From Meghimatium bilineatum (Eukaryota > Mollusca > Gastropoda > Stylommatophora > Philomycidae): DNA of 64,000 nt. A model generated the notes under the pieces. The model was given only the letters and a program-made list of their open reading frames with translations. It searched no databases and was not told the origin of the DNA. This document shows positions 1 through 10,194 of the stretch, piece after piece. The position numbers were made by a program, and so were the translations under genes. Every line of letters begins with the position of its first letter. Within the stretch, counting starts at the first letter, position 1. The stretch covers positions 6,871,640 to 6,935,639 of the forward strand of contig CM067298.1 of assembly GCA_034231615.1 (NCBI GenBank). The letters run 5' to 3'.

Positions 1-496
1 AATCAAACTTTATAACTCACTAGTCCTTTCTATCGTGCTGTATGGTTGTGAGAGTTGGACACTCAATGCAGACATGGAAAGATTAATACAGGCTTTCGAA
101 TAAAAATGACGAATTCTACCAATTTCCTATAGAGAGCATAAGACAAATATGTACATAAGAAATAAAATGGAGATCTATAACAGATTCACAAGAATCATCA
201 CTTTCAATAGTAAAACGACGAAAACAAATATTTTTTGGACATGTATACAGATAAGATCCCTTGTCACAAACAAAACTGCAGTTAAACGTCGAAGGTGGAA
301 GAAGCAGAGGTGAAGAAATAAAAACAAGTACAAACAGCATCAAGAAATGGACAAGGCAAGATTTTACTCATTAATCCGCAACGTTGTAGAAATTGCTAGA
401 GGACATCGCGGATGTACTGATGCATCCAAGGTGGTACCCCATCGACCCTGACGGGTTGCGAGTTTATTTATTGATTGATGTTCATGCGGAACACAT
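1..496 (+). mobile_element. LINE G, 3' end of reverse-transcriptase ORF (degenerate)
   Basis: Translation gives the post-RT block of an endonuclease-RT retrotransposon: VLYGCESWTLNADMERLIQAFE near the start, then a Tyr-Arg-Glu-His-Lys-Thr-Asn block and a basic RRRWKKQR stretch. Several stops and frame changes show it is dead. It begins before the window. The same family recurs at 12440-12543 and 13428-13770. It ends just before the TSD of the LINE B insertion. Confidence 0.75.
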
Positions 497-507
497 TCTG
501 CAAGACT

Positions 508-1218
508 CATCATCATCATCAGGTGCCATGCCGGGTGGCGTAGGCGGTCATGGTTCTCCACAGCCCTTTGTCCACAGTATTATGTATCAAAGTCATTGTT
601 GTTTCTTTGCCGTGCCAGGTTGTCAAACTTCTAATATTTTCTCACGTTGTCGCCCTCAGTCTCTGGTGCCTTCAATCTTGCCTGTTGTGATTATGTTCTC
701 TAAACCTGCCTGTCTCATGAAGTGGCCAAAAAAAGAAGATTGCCTTTTTCTTATATTGTTGATTAAGGTCCGTTTCGCATTTAACTCTTTTAACACCTCT
801 ACATTAGTTTTTCTGGCAGTCCATGGTATTCTCAGCATTCTTCTGTAGAACCACATCTCTGTTGCCTCCAATCTCCCACTTTCCAGTTTGTTTATTGTCC
901 AAGACTCGCACCCATATGTTAGTATAGGGGTTATATAGCACTGCAGAACTCTCTTTCTCACCTCTAATGACAAGGTCATATTACGCAGTATATTTTTCAT
1001 TTTTCTGAATGTTGTTTTTGCCTGTCCTATTCTGCATCTTATTTATGTTGAACTTCTTCCATCTGCTGTTATAATTGTACCTAGATATTTGAATTGGTGG
1101 ACCTGTTTTAATACTATATCATTCACTATGATCTTGCAAGGTGTGTTATTTTCTTTCTTTGAAATAACCATTACTTCTGTTTTCTTGATATTTAGGAAGA
1201 GGCCTTTCTCTTTAGTAG
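508..1218 (-). mobile_element. LINE B, 5'-truncated insertion with 11-bp TSD
   Basis: Two minus-strand reading blocks encode the C-terminal part of a reverse transcriptase: FKYLGTIITADGRSST (about 1043-1225), then TLSLEVRKRVLQCYITPIL, CESWTINKLESGRLEATEMW and SSFFGHFMRQAGLENII (656-1000). The 3' end is CACCTGATGATGATGATGA, a (GAT)n tail. TCTGCAAGACT at 497-507 and 1219-1229 flanks the element as a target-site duplication, showing 5'-truncated target-primed insertion. The 27919-28416 copy is about 95% identical in protein, so the family was active fairly recently. Confidence 0.88.
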
Positions 1219-1496
1219 TCTGCAAGACTACATTACACTAAACCAGTTAAGGGATAAGCTATGCTCCACAGAGACGGATGTATGAGCGCACTGATAAGCT
1301 TTCAAATACAGCGGCATTTATTTTAAAAAAAGAAAAAGATACCGGACTTGCTGTGTAGACATATTCAACTGTAAAATTCAATTTTAAAGTTTTAATTTCT
1401 ATTTAATAATAATATGTAGGTAGTAATAAATTGTGATTTCAGGAGTAAAACTACAATATTGACTGTTAATCCACTTAGGGGTCATATTTATTACGG

Positions 1497-1695
1497 TGTA
1501 TGCAATGTGTTGTTTTGGTTGGGTGAAACTCTGCACAACAGCCAGGCTGTCTTTACTTGGGGTGGGTTTAGTACGTCTGTGTGTGATGTAGCATGTGATA
1601 TTATTTTGTTTTTGTGATAAGAAACTGCACAACCGAAATGTTGTCTCTGCTTGGGGAGGTTATAATATGTATGAAGTGTAGGATATTATGTTGTT
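1497..1695. repeat. Diverged tandem duplication of about 90-100 bp
   Basis: Two imperfect copies follow one another, sharing CTGCACAAC, TGTCT, CTTGGGG and GATATTAT blocks in the same order. No coding sense was recognised. It lies directly upstream of the RNase H fragment and may be part of that element. Confidence 0.4.
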
Positions 1696-1696
1696 T

Positions 1697-1810
1697 TGTG
1701 GATTTCGGTCATGCAGGGCTCAGAGGCAACGAACGAACAGATGTATTGGCTGGCAATTATGTGATTGATGGCACAGTATTTATAAGAGATAGAGCTGACC
1801 TAATAAGGGC
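1697..1810 (+). mobile_element. LINE D RNase H fragment, upstream half of a satellite-split copy
   Basis: The frame reads FGHAGLRGNERTDVLAGN and then DRADLIRAV. The first part is the C-terminal RNase H motif (GHxGxxGNExxDxLA) carrying the conserved His and last Asp; the second is the following family D block. The fragment stops at the 19-bp satellite, and the rest of the element resumes at 2305. Confidence 0.7.
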
Positions 1811-2304
1811 AGTCATGTATTTACTATAGAGTCGTAGATTTACTAGTCATATATTTAGTCATATATTTACTATAGAGTCATATATTTACTATAGAGTCAT
1901 AGATTTACTATAGAGTCATAGATTTACTATAGAGTCATAGATTTACTATAGAGTCATGTATTTACTATAGAGTCACGAATTTACTATAGAGTCATAGATT
2001 TACTATAGAGTCATGTATTTACTAGAGTCATATATTTACTATAGAGTCATAGATTTACTATTGTCATAGATTTACAATAGAGTCATGTATTTACTAGAGT
2101 CATATATTTACTATAGAGTCATATATTTACTATATAGTCATAGATTTACTATAGAGTCATGTATTTACTAGAGTCATAGATTTACTATATGGTCATATAT
2201 TTACTATATAGTCATAGATTTACTATAGAGTCATGTATTTACTAGAGTCATAGATTTACTATATGGTCATAGATTTACTATAGAGTCATAGATTTACTAT
2301 AGAG
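1811..2304. repeat. 19-bp tandem array (CATAGATTTACTATAGAGT)
   Basis: About 26 copies of a 19-bp unit, with 17-bp variants (CATGTATTTACTAGAGT) mixed in. Most changes are at one or two positions. The array sits inside an RNase H-bearing LINE D copy, between its RNase H motif and its C-terminal tail. Confidence 0.95.
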
Positions 2305-2660
2305 AGAAGAAGACTATGTTGTGGGTGATAAAGTGCATATGGCCTATACATAGAATGACAGAGGGTGACCAAGGAGTGAGGGGAGAAAGTATGTTTTGTC
2401 TGAAAAGATCTGAAGATCACATAACACATATCTTACTGCAACTCTTGAGTATGCATACTTTCGAATGGCTGCTGAAACGGAGAGCGGATCACTTATGGGA
2501 ATGTCCTATACACCTGGATTTTGGTTTTTCATTTTTTAAAATATCGTTACGTGCTATGAGTAGTACTCTGGTGAAAAGGCAGTGTACCGCTTCCTTGAGA
2601 GGGACTGAGTACATATGGGGTAACAAAAGTACAATGAAGTCAACCTTCTACACATTGTGA
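2305..2660 (+). mobile_element. LINE D C-terminal tail
   Basis: An open frame reads LEWLLKRRADHL-like residues (FEWLLKRRADHLWECP) and ends TEYIWGNKSTMKSTFYTL, then a stop. The same ending (tyrosine-isoleucine-tryptophan-glycine, then STMKS) recurs at 57660-57712, and RNEHLWTCP at 37285 is its counterpart in another copy. This supports one element family rather than a host gene. The frame is intact over 114 codons, but the element is split by the 19-bp array. Confidence 0.65.
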
Positions 2661-3160
2661 ATTATGATTCCTTTTAAATTTAGTTTTACATGAAGAAGTT
2701 ACATGAATGTTTGCGTACCTGACACGTTTCATTAAACACACACGGAAGTAAAATCTTCTATCTTCAATGTAAGAAACATGTTTTACAAAATCCGATTCTA
2801 AAATACTATGGCTTATATCTTAACCAGTATGTAATCGGTGTATTACGTTAAATGTTGTTCTGATTCACTTCTCATAACTTTGTTACTTTGTACAAAATGA
2901 GCTATTCGGTTGATTATTGATGAGCCCGACATACAATAAAATTATTACAAAATAGCAATTCGTTAATAGAGTCAGGTAAGTCAATACATTTTGGATGTTA
3001 TATTAAGGATATTTTCTTATCGCATTTAAATTGGTAGCGTATCCTTTCCATGACATAGCTATCAACCCATCATTTTTTGGCTGTGGTGATTTTCTAGGCA
3101 ATATAAATACGTTTAGTAGTTTGCCATTGCTTTCTGAACGGTCCGAATGTTCAAATGCCT
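2661..3160. other. AT-rich stretch, nothing recognised
   Basis: No ORF of note, no tandem array and no similarity to the repeats found elsewhere in the window. Confidence 0.5.
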
Positions 3161-3164
3161 GTGG

Positions 3165-3231
3165 TGGTGATCGAACTAGGTAACTAGACGGTCATAGACG
3201 CTCTCCTTACCACTTCGCCACAGAGCCGGAC
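3165..3231 (-). repeat. tRNA-like fragment (possible SINE head)
   Basis: On the minus strand TGGCGAAGTGGTAAGG resembles a box A (D-arm of Ser/Leu-type tRNAs), and AGTTCGATCAC, about 35 bases on, resembles a box B. The acceptor ends do not pair, so this is not a functional tRNA. It is probably a tRNA-derived SINE relic. Confidence 0.4.
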
Positions 3232-3565
3232 TTATCATATTTACTTGTCATAAAAATTGATGTTTTCTAATGGCTCGGCTTCACGGTTATTCAATTGCTC
3301 AGTTAGTTAGTCGAGGGATTGTCATCACTGCATACAGGACACACCCAATAGGTTATCTAATCTCGCATCGAGTATATCCGCAATTACACGACCAATGAAA
3401 ATACAAGTTCTCTGTTAGTTAACACATATTCTTCGCCGACAATAATAATGTGAATTTCTTGTCACATCACATTTTAAGTCCAGATCTTTTTATGCCACCT
3501 GATGATGATGATAGTCAGCACTAACATTCCCACTGATACCAGCCTGAATTAGTATCCGCCACAGA

Positions 3566-3965
3566 CTAGTATTGATGCAATAGGATGTAAGTATGCCTAT
3601 ATATTAACGTATGTTGTGTGCGGATTTCTCTGCTGTTGGATGTTGGATTCCAGTTTTCAAGGGCTTGTAAAACAGACATGGATTCTGTGAATATTACTAG
3701 GATCTTTGGACATGTTGCATCATTTTTTGTATTTGGTGGTGATGTGCGAGAGCGTTTTGATATTTCGTCCACCTCTTCGTCATAGTTTTTGCATAACTCT
3801 CTACAAGGAGCAGACAACTTTAATATTTGGTCGGGAAGGACTATAAGAAAGGCATATCCTGAATGTACGGCGACTTTGAAGGCTGACCCATTTGAATATT
3901 CCTGGATCCAGTCCTTGGGATAGGAGTCGATATTCTCTAGTGCAATGGACTTAATTGTGTTTTGT
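3566..3965 (-). mobile_element. LINE K, N-terminal part of RNase H domain (dead)
   Basis: The frame reads SYPKDWIQEYSNGSAFK, then SAPCRELCKNYDEEVDEIS, then ILVIFTESMSVLQALENWN. These match the first three RNase H motifs of retrotransposon Pol proteins (YTDGSA, the Glu-bearing helix, FTDS). Catalytic Asp residues are changed: TDG is SNG and FTDS is FTES. It lies downstream (on the minus strand) of a piece that should follow it, so the locus is scrambled. Confidence 0.7.
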
Positions 3966-4034
3966 TTTGTTGCCTTGGTTAGTGACTTGTCTTCTTCTTC
4001 TTTCGTTCACTTGAAACATGTCTATATCTGTAAT

Positions 4035-4328
4035 TTTGTCTCCTTAATAAAACCCAGTCTTTTGTAGTTCATACAGTGTCCCATAGAGCTTTGATTCCAG
4101 TGTTGTTTCCTCTGGCCAATGTGTCTGCCTCATCGTTTCATGCTCAGAACACTCTTGACGTATATGTTTGGCACTCTGTACTGCCTGTCCACATGTACAC
4201 ATGGCCGTGTTGCCAATCTTGAACTTTGTATACATGTGACTGCGGAGTCGGTTGTGTCCTGTTCTGAGACGTAGAATTATAACTTGTTCTGATCTGTTCA
4301 TAATGTGATAGTCATAATGACTTGTCAA
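4035..4328 (-). mobile_element. LINE K C-terminal cysteine-rich tail
   Basis: A 94-codon frame reads IILRLRTGHNRLRSHMYTKF and then CTCGQAVQSAKHIRQECSEH, a C-x-C-x(8)-H-x(4)-C arrangement typical of the tail after RNase H in Jockey/CR1-like retrotransposons. The RNase H domain that should precede it lies at lower coordinates on the same strand. Confidence 0.7.
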
Positions 4329-4661
4329 TTAGTGTAGTGTTTATTTAGGACAATATGAGGGATATATTTGATACTCTTCAAGATTCCTCTCTATCTTCAG
4401 AAAGTTGATGTTTCTTGTTTTGAAGTTATTTTGTAGCTGTACTGAGAATTTTTGTTTTATACTTGTTTTGAGTGTCAATTTGTTGACTACTTATTTATTA
4501 GGATGATTTTGTTGGAGTCGCTTGTATCTTTCTACAACTTCTATTGTTGCATTTTCTCTTCGAATGTCTAGTTTCTCTATGTTCGCATTGATTTCACAGT
4601 CCACTGTTGGTGTTCATCTCAAGCAGCCATAAAGGAAACGGAGAACCTGGCTTTGTTCTGT

Positions 4662-4755
4662 CCAAGTGTGTGCAAGAGCTTTTTGATGATGAGGCCTGCA
4701 AGGGGAGACCAAGTGTGTGCAAGAGCTTTTTGATGATGTGGCATGCAAGGGGAGA
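4662..4755. repeat. 47-bp direct duplication
   Basis: Two adjacent copies of a 47-bp block begin CCAAGTGTGTGCAAGAGC and differ at a few positions. No coding sense was recognised. Confidence 0.85.
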
Positions 4756-4802
4756 TCGTAGTCTAATATGGATTTGACGCATCATATGTATGCTTGTCTA
4801 CT

Positions 4803-5143
4803 ATCATCAGGTGCCATCTCCTCATCGAAGGTTGGTTGCAACAAACCTCTAACAACCACTGTCTCTTGTTTTGGTGGTACACTCTGCTAGACTGTAACCT
4901 ATCCATCTTGTGATATTACTCTCCCACTTGTATCTCTGCCTACCTTTTGCTCGCCTACCTTCGATTTTACCCTCAAGTAAAGTCTTCAATAAGGTGTCAT
5001 GTCTTTTAATGTGTCCGAAATATTTTATTTGCTTGATCTTTATTTCTCTTAGCAATTCTTTCTTCATATTAAGTATTTTTATAACCTCCTTGTTTATTCT
5101 CTTCTCTTTCCGTGATGATCGCCCTATTCTTCTATATTTTCAT
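4803..5143 (-). mobile_element. LINE A 3' end, truncated copy
   Basis: Minus-strand translation gives MKKELLREIKIKQIKYFGHI, RHDTLLKTLLEGKIEGRR and RYKWESNITRWIGYSLAE, the C-terminus of the family A reverse-transcriptase ORF seen at 42701-43688. It ends in a short GAT-rich tail. It is 5'-truncated and abuts a LINE J piece. Confidence 0.85.
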
Positions 5144-5465
5144 TCATTCATTTATTTTCCTTTAGCGCTGAAGTTAATGGATAGGGCACAGGTCAGATCT
5201 CTCCAATTCTGTCTGTTCAAAGCTATTCTGTGCAGTTCTTGAATAGTATGAAAATTGTTTGTTTTAATTTCTCTAAGTATTGCTCTTCTTAGTGTTTCCT
5301 TTTGGCTCTTTTGCCTGTAGGTATCCATTCAAGAGATTGGTGGTGTATTATGTAGATATTTGAGAGTAAGACATGTCCGATGTAAGACCAATAATGTTTT
5401 CTAATAACATCTGTGATGTAATTTTGATGTGTCTCTTCACCCATTTTTGTGTGTGACATCTCCAA
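5144..5465 (-). mobile_element. LINE J C-terminal fragment
   Basis: Translation contains SWIPTGKRAKRK and IGEIRPVPYPLTS-like residues. W-x-P-x-G-K-R is the conserved C-terminal signature of a LINE type also seen at 54270-54545. The frame is broken. Confidence 0.5.
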
Positions 5466-5625
5466 AAAAAAGATGCGATCCTGTCAAGACATTCAAACTG
5501 TGCACTCAAGTCTCACTGAGAACGGACCAATCGAGACAAGGACTATTACAACAATAACGAAGATCCCGTACATGAATTGAAGTATCCTCAGTAACAATAA
5601 ACATATAACATCCGTATTAGTTCTA
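5466..5625 (-). repeat. R1 short interspersed repeat, 5' half
   Basis: It matches the first half of the R1 copy at 8141-8447 when reversed, sharing GTTACTGAGGATA, GTACGGGAT and CTTGTCTCGATTGGTC. It is truncated in the middle of the repeat, at the poly-A/T tract. Confidence 0.75.
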
Positions 5626-5696
5626 CAAGGGCCGAAAGGTATTCTTGTAAACATGGATAACATATATAGACAGTACAATTTTGCTTCAAATAATTG

Positions 5697-5910
5697 CTTA
5701 TACAAGTAAATTCAAGAAGGAATCCAGAAGAAAATTAAAAATTCTTGAGTCTAACGGGAATTCAACCAATCCGTTCAACGGCACCAAATCGCCTATCAAC
5801 TCTCGTACACGAGATTTTCCGTACTTGACTAACGCCAACTCCCCAAAAAAATATGCGATTTTGTCAACACATTCAAACTGTGCACTCAAGTCACGATATG
5901 TCCTTGTCTC
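5697..5910 (-). repeat. R1 repeat, left arm of a palindrome
   Basis: Reverse complement of the right arm that follows. It carries the R1 3' end ACAAGTAAATTCAAGAAGGA (as read on +), the GGCACCAAATCGCC core and GTGCACTCAAGTCAC. With the next feature it makes a palindrome with arms of about 200 bp and a spacer near 25 bp. Confidence 0.85.
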
Positions 5911-6120
5911 GATTGGTCTGTTCGCAGTGACTTGAGTGCACAGTTTGAAAGTGTTGACAACATCACATTTTTCTTTTTGGAGATGCGGTTAGTCAAGTAC
6001 CGAAATTCTCGTGTACGATAGTTGCTAGGCGATTTGGTGCCGTTGGACTGATTGGTTCAATTATCGTTAGACTCAAGAATGTATAATTTATCATTTGGCT
6101 TCCTTCTTTAATTTAATGAT
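5911..6120 (+). repeat. R1 repeat, right arm of a palindrome
   Basis: Forward-strand R1: CTTGTCTCGATTGGTC, GTGACTTGAGTGCACAG, GATGCGGTTAGTCAAGTAC, GGCGATTTGGTGCCGT, a box B-like GGTTCAAT, then GGCTTCCTTCTTTAATTTA. The 54-nt middle part carrying the box B-like motif is the best conserved among copies. Confidence 0.85.
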
Positions 6121-7038
6121 TTTTTCGCACGATTTGAATTCGCTCCAGTGGGTGTTAGTTATTCTACAAAGGCATTTGTTTTCGAAATTCAATAGACAAA
6201 AGCACACTAAGCGTACAGCAGGAGAATATACGATGGAAAACAAAATAAGGAAATATCAAACAAGGATTGTAAAGTAAGTAACATGGTAATACAGCACGAG
6301 AAGAGTAGTAAATAAGGAAATACGAGAAGGATAAATGACGAAAAATATGAAATTTAAGATCTGATACAGAGGATATACGGTAAGCAGGACTGATAAACAA
6401 CACGGAAGTATAGCTGTCATATTATATCAGAAGTCACACTATATATTGTGTTTCAATGTTATTATTTAGCCATTCTTATCTAGGCATATACTCGGGATGT
6501 CGTGGGGACTAGATTACCAGAACCAAATTGGACTAACGTTCGCAGTTGAAGTGACCGTTACCTCATAGTAAGAAGAAGAATATTTTACTTAGACAAGTAT
6601 GTAGATATAAAAAGACATGTTTGGCTCGTGACTGATTGACTATGACTCCATCTGGTACAAGCTTGTTTCAGATCGTATGCCAAGACTAACAATGTCATAT
6701 ATACTATTGTTAACAGTACGATAGCGCCACTGTTAATTACATAATTATTTCATACCAGTAGGTTTGTGAATTGTAAAACATATGTCTTTGCATTTTTCGT
6801 AAATTGGTAAACAGTTTTACTGCAAAGTAAATATCCATTGATATTCCGGTTTCGAGTGTTATGGGTGTGTTTTCCATGTTACAATTGTTTATTTTGGATT
6901 ACGCAGCTTCGATGGTGTAATTAGCTTATTACTGGAGGCAGTGAGAAGATACATTTACTTTCATCCTCTAGGATCGGTGATTTTTTTGTTCTTAATTGAT
7001 CATAGGAGGATTATAAATCATCCCAGTTCAAACAGCAA
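6121..7038. other. AT-rich stretch, nothing recognised
   Basis: ORFs are short and low-complexity. No repeat shared with other parts of the window was found. Confidence 0.45.
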
Positions 7039-7563
7039 TGACGTTTCGACTATGGACTACCCAATCTAAAGGCTAATTGATGAGCTTTTCTATGTCATCC
7101 CACATAGACAACCAAAGTCAACATCTGGAAATGTCTATCTCGGTAGAAAACGTCTGTGACAGCGCACAAGGCGGAGGAATTCAAATGGATCAACGGCTCA
7201 AGCGGCGAAATAGCAAAGTGCCTGGCTCAGAAGAGGCACATTCAGAGCATAGTAATGAATGTTGGCTGACCACTGTGGCAATGAATGGGGCATACTACGT
7301 ACATTCCAAAGTTAAACAATACTAAACAACACTTGAAGATTATAAAGAAACAGTAGAGTAGGCACGTGGAATTAAAGGCTAAGGCTTGAAATATAGATAG
7401 ATATTCTAGGAGCGGCAGAGACAAGATTCAATGATGCTGGTTACAACGAAAGGATGAATTTATATTTATAAATTCATGAGGAGATTGTCATGAACGGGAA
7501 AAGGGGGCGGGTGGGGGGTGTTAGGAATAAGAAATTGTAAAAATACGCCAGTGGGTACTCGAC
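7039..7563 (+). mobile_element. LINE A 5' end (leader and start of endonuclease)
   Basis: The 5' leader shares AGACAACCAAAGTCAACA with the copies at 9585-9907 and 46181. The reading frame has the family A N-terminus (GGGIQMDQRLK, HSNECWL), then degenerate GTWN, DILGAAETRFNDAGY (the catalytic Glu of the APE-type endonuclease) and HERG. The endonuclease is interrupted by an insertion at ACTCGAC. Confidence 0.75.
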
Positions 7564-7969
7564 TTCTTGATTCGTGATTAGAAACTGGCCTCACGGCACG
7601 TGTGGCATACTTATAAGTGCTCCGCCCTCTGTTCCAGCAACCATTCGACTCGATGGTGTCTCGAGTATAATGTTGCCGAAACATACGTCGATATCAGGGC
7701 ACAACTCTGGCCCTTGCGACAGGTTTCTTTGTTGTTCCGCCCACCCACGCCGTGTCCGTAACTAGTTCAAGCACAACATCGGCCTGTCGGAACAACATGG
7801 TAACTGTTATCGATAGTTACGACTACCGAATTGTATAGATGACGTGCCATGAAGCTTCTATAAGAAGACAACCTCAATATAAAGGCATGTCGTCTACTAA
7901 AGTTTTCTGTTGCATGGTTGGTTTGTCTAGTGAGCCATTGGTGAGACCCACAGACGCAACCGCATGCGC
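7564..7969. mobile_element. Unclassified 406-bp GC-richer insertion inside LINE A
   Basis: LINE A endonuclease sequence stops at 7563 and resumes about 7977. ACTCGAC (7557-7563) and ACTCGCC (7970-7976) look like a 7-bp TSD with one change. The insert is clearly richer in G+C than its surroundings. I see no long ORF, no terminal inverted repeats, no poly-A tail and no second copy in the window. Confidence 0.55.
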
Positions 7970-7976
7970 ACTCGCC

Positions 7977-8140
7977 ATACAGTGATAGTATGTTGATGAT
8001 AATATCAAAGCAAAATCTTTTTATCTAACCATACAAAAACATGCACCAACCACAGACGAAGATCTACAACAACAACTCAAGCCAGTCAAATCAACAGACA
8101 TTTTAATAATCATGGGAGACATGAATGCAAAAGTAGCGAA
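7977..8140 (+). mobile_element. LINE A endonuclease fragment, downstream of the insertion
   Basis: The frame reads IKAKSFYLTI, then DEDLQQQLKPVKSTDILIIM, then MGDMNAKV, matching the 45388-46074 copy. GDMNA holds the Asp and Asn of the APE-type endonuclease active site. The fragment ends where an R1 repeat begins. Confidence 0.8.
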
Positions 8141-8447
8141 CATTGTAGCGAACATATTATGTTATGTGTTTGTTGTTACTGAGGATATTTCAATACCTGT
8201 ACGGGATGTTTGTTGTTGTTGTAATAATCCTTGTCTCGATTGGTCCGTTCGGGTGACTTTGTGTGCACGATTTGAATGGCTTGATGAAATCGCATTTTGG
8301 AGATGCGGTTAGTCAAGTACTGAAAAACGCGTGTGCAATTGTTGCTAGGCGATTTGGTGCCGTAGAACGGACTGGTTCAATTCCCGTTAGTCTCAAGAAT
8401 TTTTAAAATATTATCCTCTGGCTTCCTACTTAAATTTACTTGTAGCA
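8141..8447 (+). repeat. R1 repeat, most complete copy
   Basis: About 300 bp, from GTAGCGAACATATTATG to CTACTTAAATTTACTTGTAG. It contains CTTGTCTCGATTGGTC, GATGCGGTTAGTCAAGTAC, GGCGATTTGGTGCCGTAGAA and the box B-like CTGGTTCAATTCC within an AACGG...CCGTT hairpin. Bounded by LINE A on the left and LINE E on the right. No ORF. It may be a tRNA-related SINE or a foldback element. Confidence 0.75.
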
Positions 8448-8980
8448 ACAAAACATACCAGATCCTAGGACAGATGACACGCATTTTCAAGAACAAAAAT
8501 GTAAACATAGACACTAAATTTGCATTATACAAGACTATTATTATTCCATCACTATGCTACCAGTGCCAAACCTGGACAATGACATAACAAGACAAAAGAA
8601 AAATAGTGACAACCGAAATGACTTGTCTACGAAGAATACTCGGAGTGTCATTAAGAGATAGAATTAGAAACGATAACATCAGACAGATAACCAAAACAAT
8701 ACCAGTATTGGAACACAATAAAAATACATAAAAATACAACAGATCAAGTGGTTTACACACGCTTCTAGACTACCGACAGATATCATGCCGCAAATGGCCA
8801 TGACACATAGACATAACGGTTATAAAGCCAGAGGCAGACCATGTAAAAGATGGATCACAGAAATCAAAGAAGCCACAGGAACAAGCTTACAAACAGCGCA
8901 CAAGAAGGCCATCTCCAGAGAACTCTTCCACCCCTGACGCTGCAAGGCATTTGACACAGCGTATAGATAGATAGATAGAT
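8448..8980 (+). mobile_element. LINE E 3' end with (TAGA)n tail
   Basis: The frame reads KNKNVNIDTKFALYKTIIIP, CYQCQTWTM, then KRKIVTTEMTCLRRILGVSL and RDRIRNDNIRQITKTIPVLE, the post-RT region of a LINE. Near-identical sequence occurs at 31505-31975. It ends in GATAGATAGATAGA. A stop, TAA, after the WTM block and frame shifts make it non-functional. Confidence 0.85.
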
Positions 8981-9584
8981 TTCTTTGGTCGGCGTTGGCA
9001 CGAGACACTCGGGCGGCAGAAAGTATACAAATAGTAACCAACGAAAATCACAATAACAATCATAACCATCAGGTAAAAAGGCTGATTATGCTTTCTTTTG
9101 ATTTAGCAGTTAGGTCTTTTTGACTATTGGTCGCTGTTCTAGTCGATCAAGTGTGTCCACCTCCACTTATTGCTGTTATTCCACATGAAAACGACTAAGG
9201 AATTGTGGGTTTTCATATCCAAAGGTTAAAGTGGGTGGAGAAAAATCTGTCATGGCATAGGATCGAAAGAAAAGCCATTTCTTGTCTACAGGTTGAGACT
9301 CATATTGCGATGAGCAATTTCATAGAGAAAACGAAAGGCTGAGACACAATTTGGGTCATGCTCCAGAGTAGACATAACTCACCAAAATCCAACTCGACTG
9401 ACTACCCTTTCCCAGATGGAAACTGATTCTCAGATACATTTTCGTTTACTATCCAAATGATTCCATGGGCACCGTCATGGCACACTGCCGATACCTTAAT
9501 AATATACAAAATTCCTCCCGTGACAATGACAGAATATAAATATGATGAAAGTCTTATGGTAAAAAAAACCCCGTTTATTTATGT
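8981..9584. other. No gene recognised
   Basis: AT-rich. AGTAACCAACGAAAATCACA near the left side resembles part of the R3 repeat described at 11745. Nothing else was identified. Confidence 0.4.
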
Positions 9585-9907
9585 TATCAGAGTCCTTTAA
9601 ATTCGTTTGTTTCATTGACGTATACTTCGTGTTGTTGGTCCGTTGTTTGTCTCTGGAATATACTTGGCAAGGCCCCATGTTTTTCCACAGTTCCCAGCCA
9701 ACATTCGTTACTATATCCTGAATGTGCCTCCTGTGCGCCACACACTTCGCTATTTCGCCGTTGATTCATATGGAATCCTCTGCCTCGTGAAGCGTCACAA
9801 CTTTCTGTACCGAGATGGTCATTTCCTGCTGTTGACTTTGGTTGTCTTTGTATGATGACATACTATACTGTTAAATTTAGCCATTAGCTGGTGTAATCGA
9901 GAGGCTA
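9585..9907 (-). mobile_element. LINE A 5' end, second copy
   Basis: Minus-strand frame: QRRNSEVCGAQEAHSGYSNE, CWLGTVEKHGALPS, then FQRQTTDQQHEVY. This matches the N-terminus of the near-full copy (SNSKVCGAHEASSGHNNEYW...). The shared leader AGACAACCAAAGTCAACA lies upstream. It stops before the endonuclease, so only the 5' end is present, which is unusual for a target-primed insertion. Confidence 0.75.
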
Positions 9908-10124
9908 TTGTTATATGCATCTAAAATAGCTGGTTGGCAAGTCAGAACAAACTGGAATGGTTTATATTCCTGCTGTGATCAAATAATAACAAAAGCCACA
10001 GATCCTACAGGATAGAACTAAATTTGGCACCTCACTGTCTCCAGCAATAAGTTGCACCATCGAAACCAAGACATCCAAAATACCCAACTGTAACATGGAA
10101 AACATGCCCATAATATTCGAAACC

Positions 10125-10185
10125 GGATGCAGTTTGGCTGCAGACAACCTTCGTTGAGGAAACGGCACTTGATAATGATAATGCT
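10125..10185 (+). mobile_element. LINE A extreme 3' end
   Basis: TTTGGCTGCAGACAACCTTC, then GGCACTTGATAATGATAAT, matches the terminal LQPTF...DGT(GAT)n end of LINE A copies. Only the last 60 or so bases are recognisable. Confidence 0.5.
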
Positions 10186-10194
10186 AATAAATTA

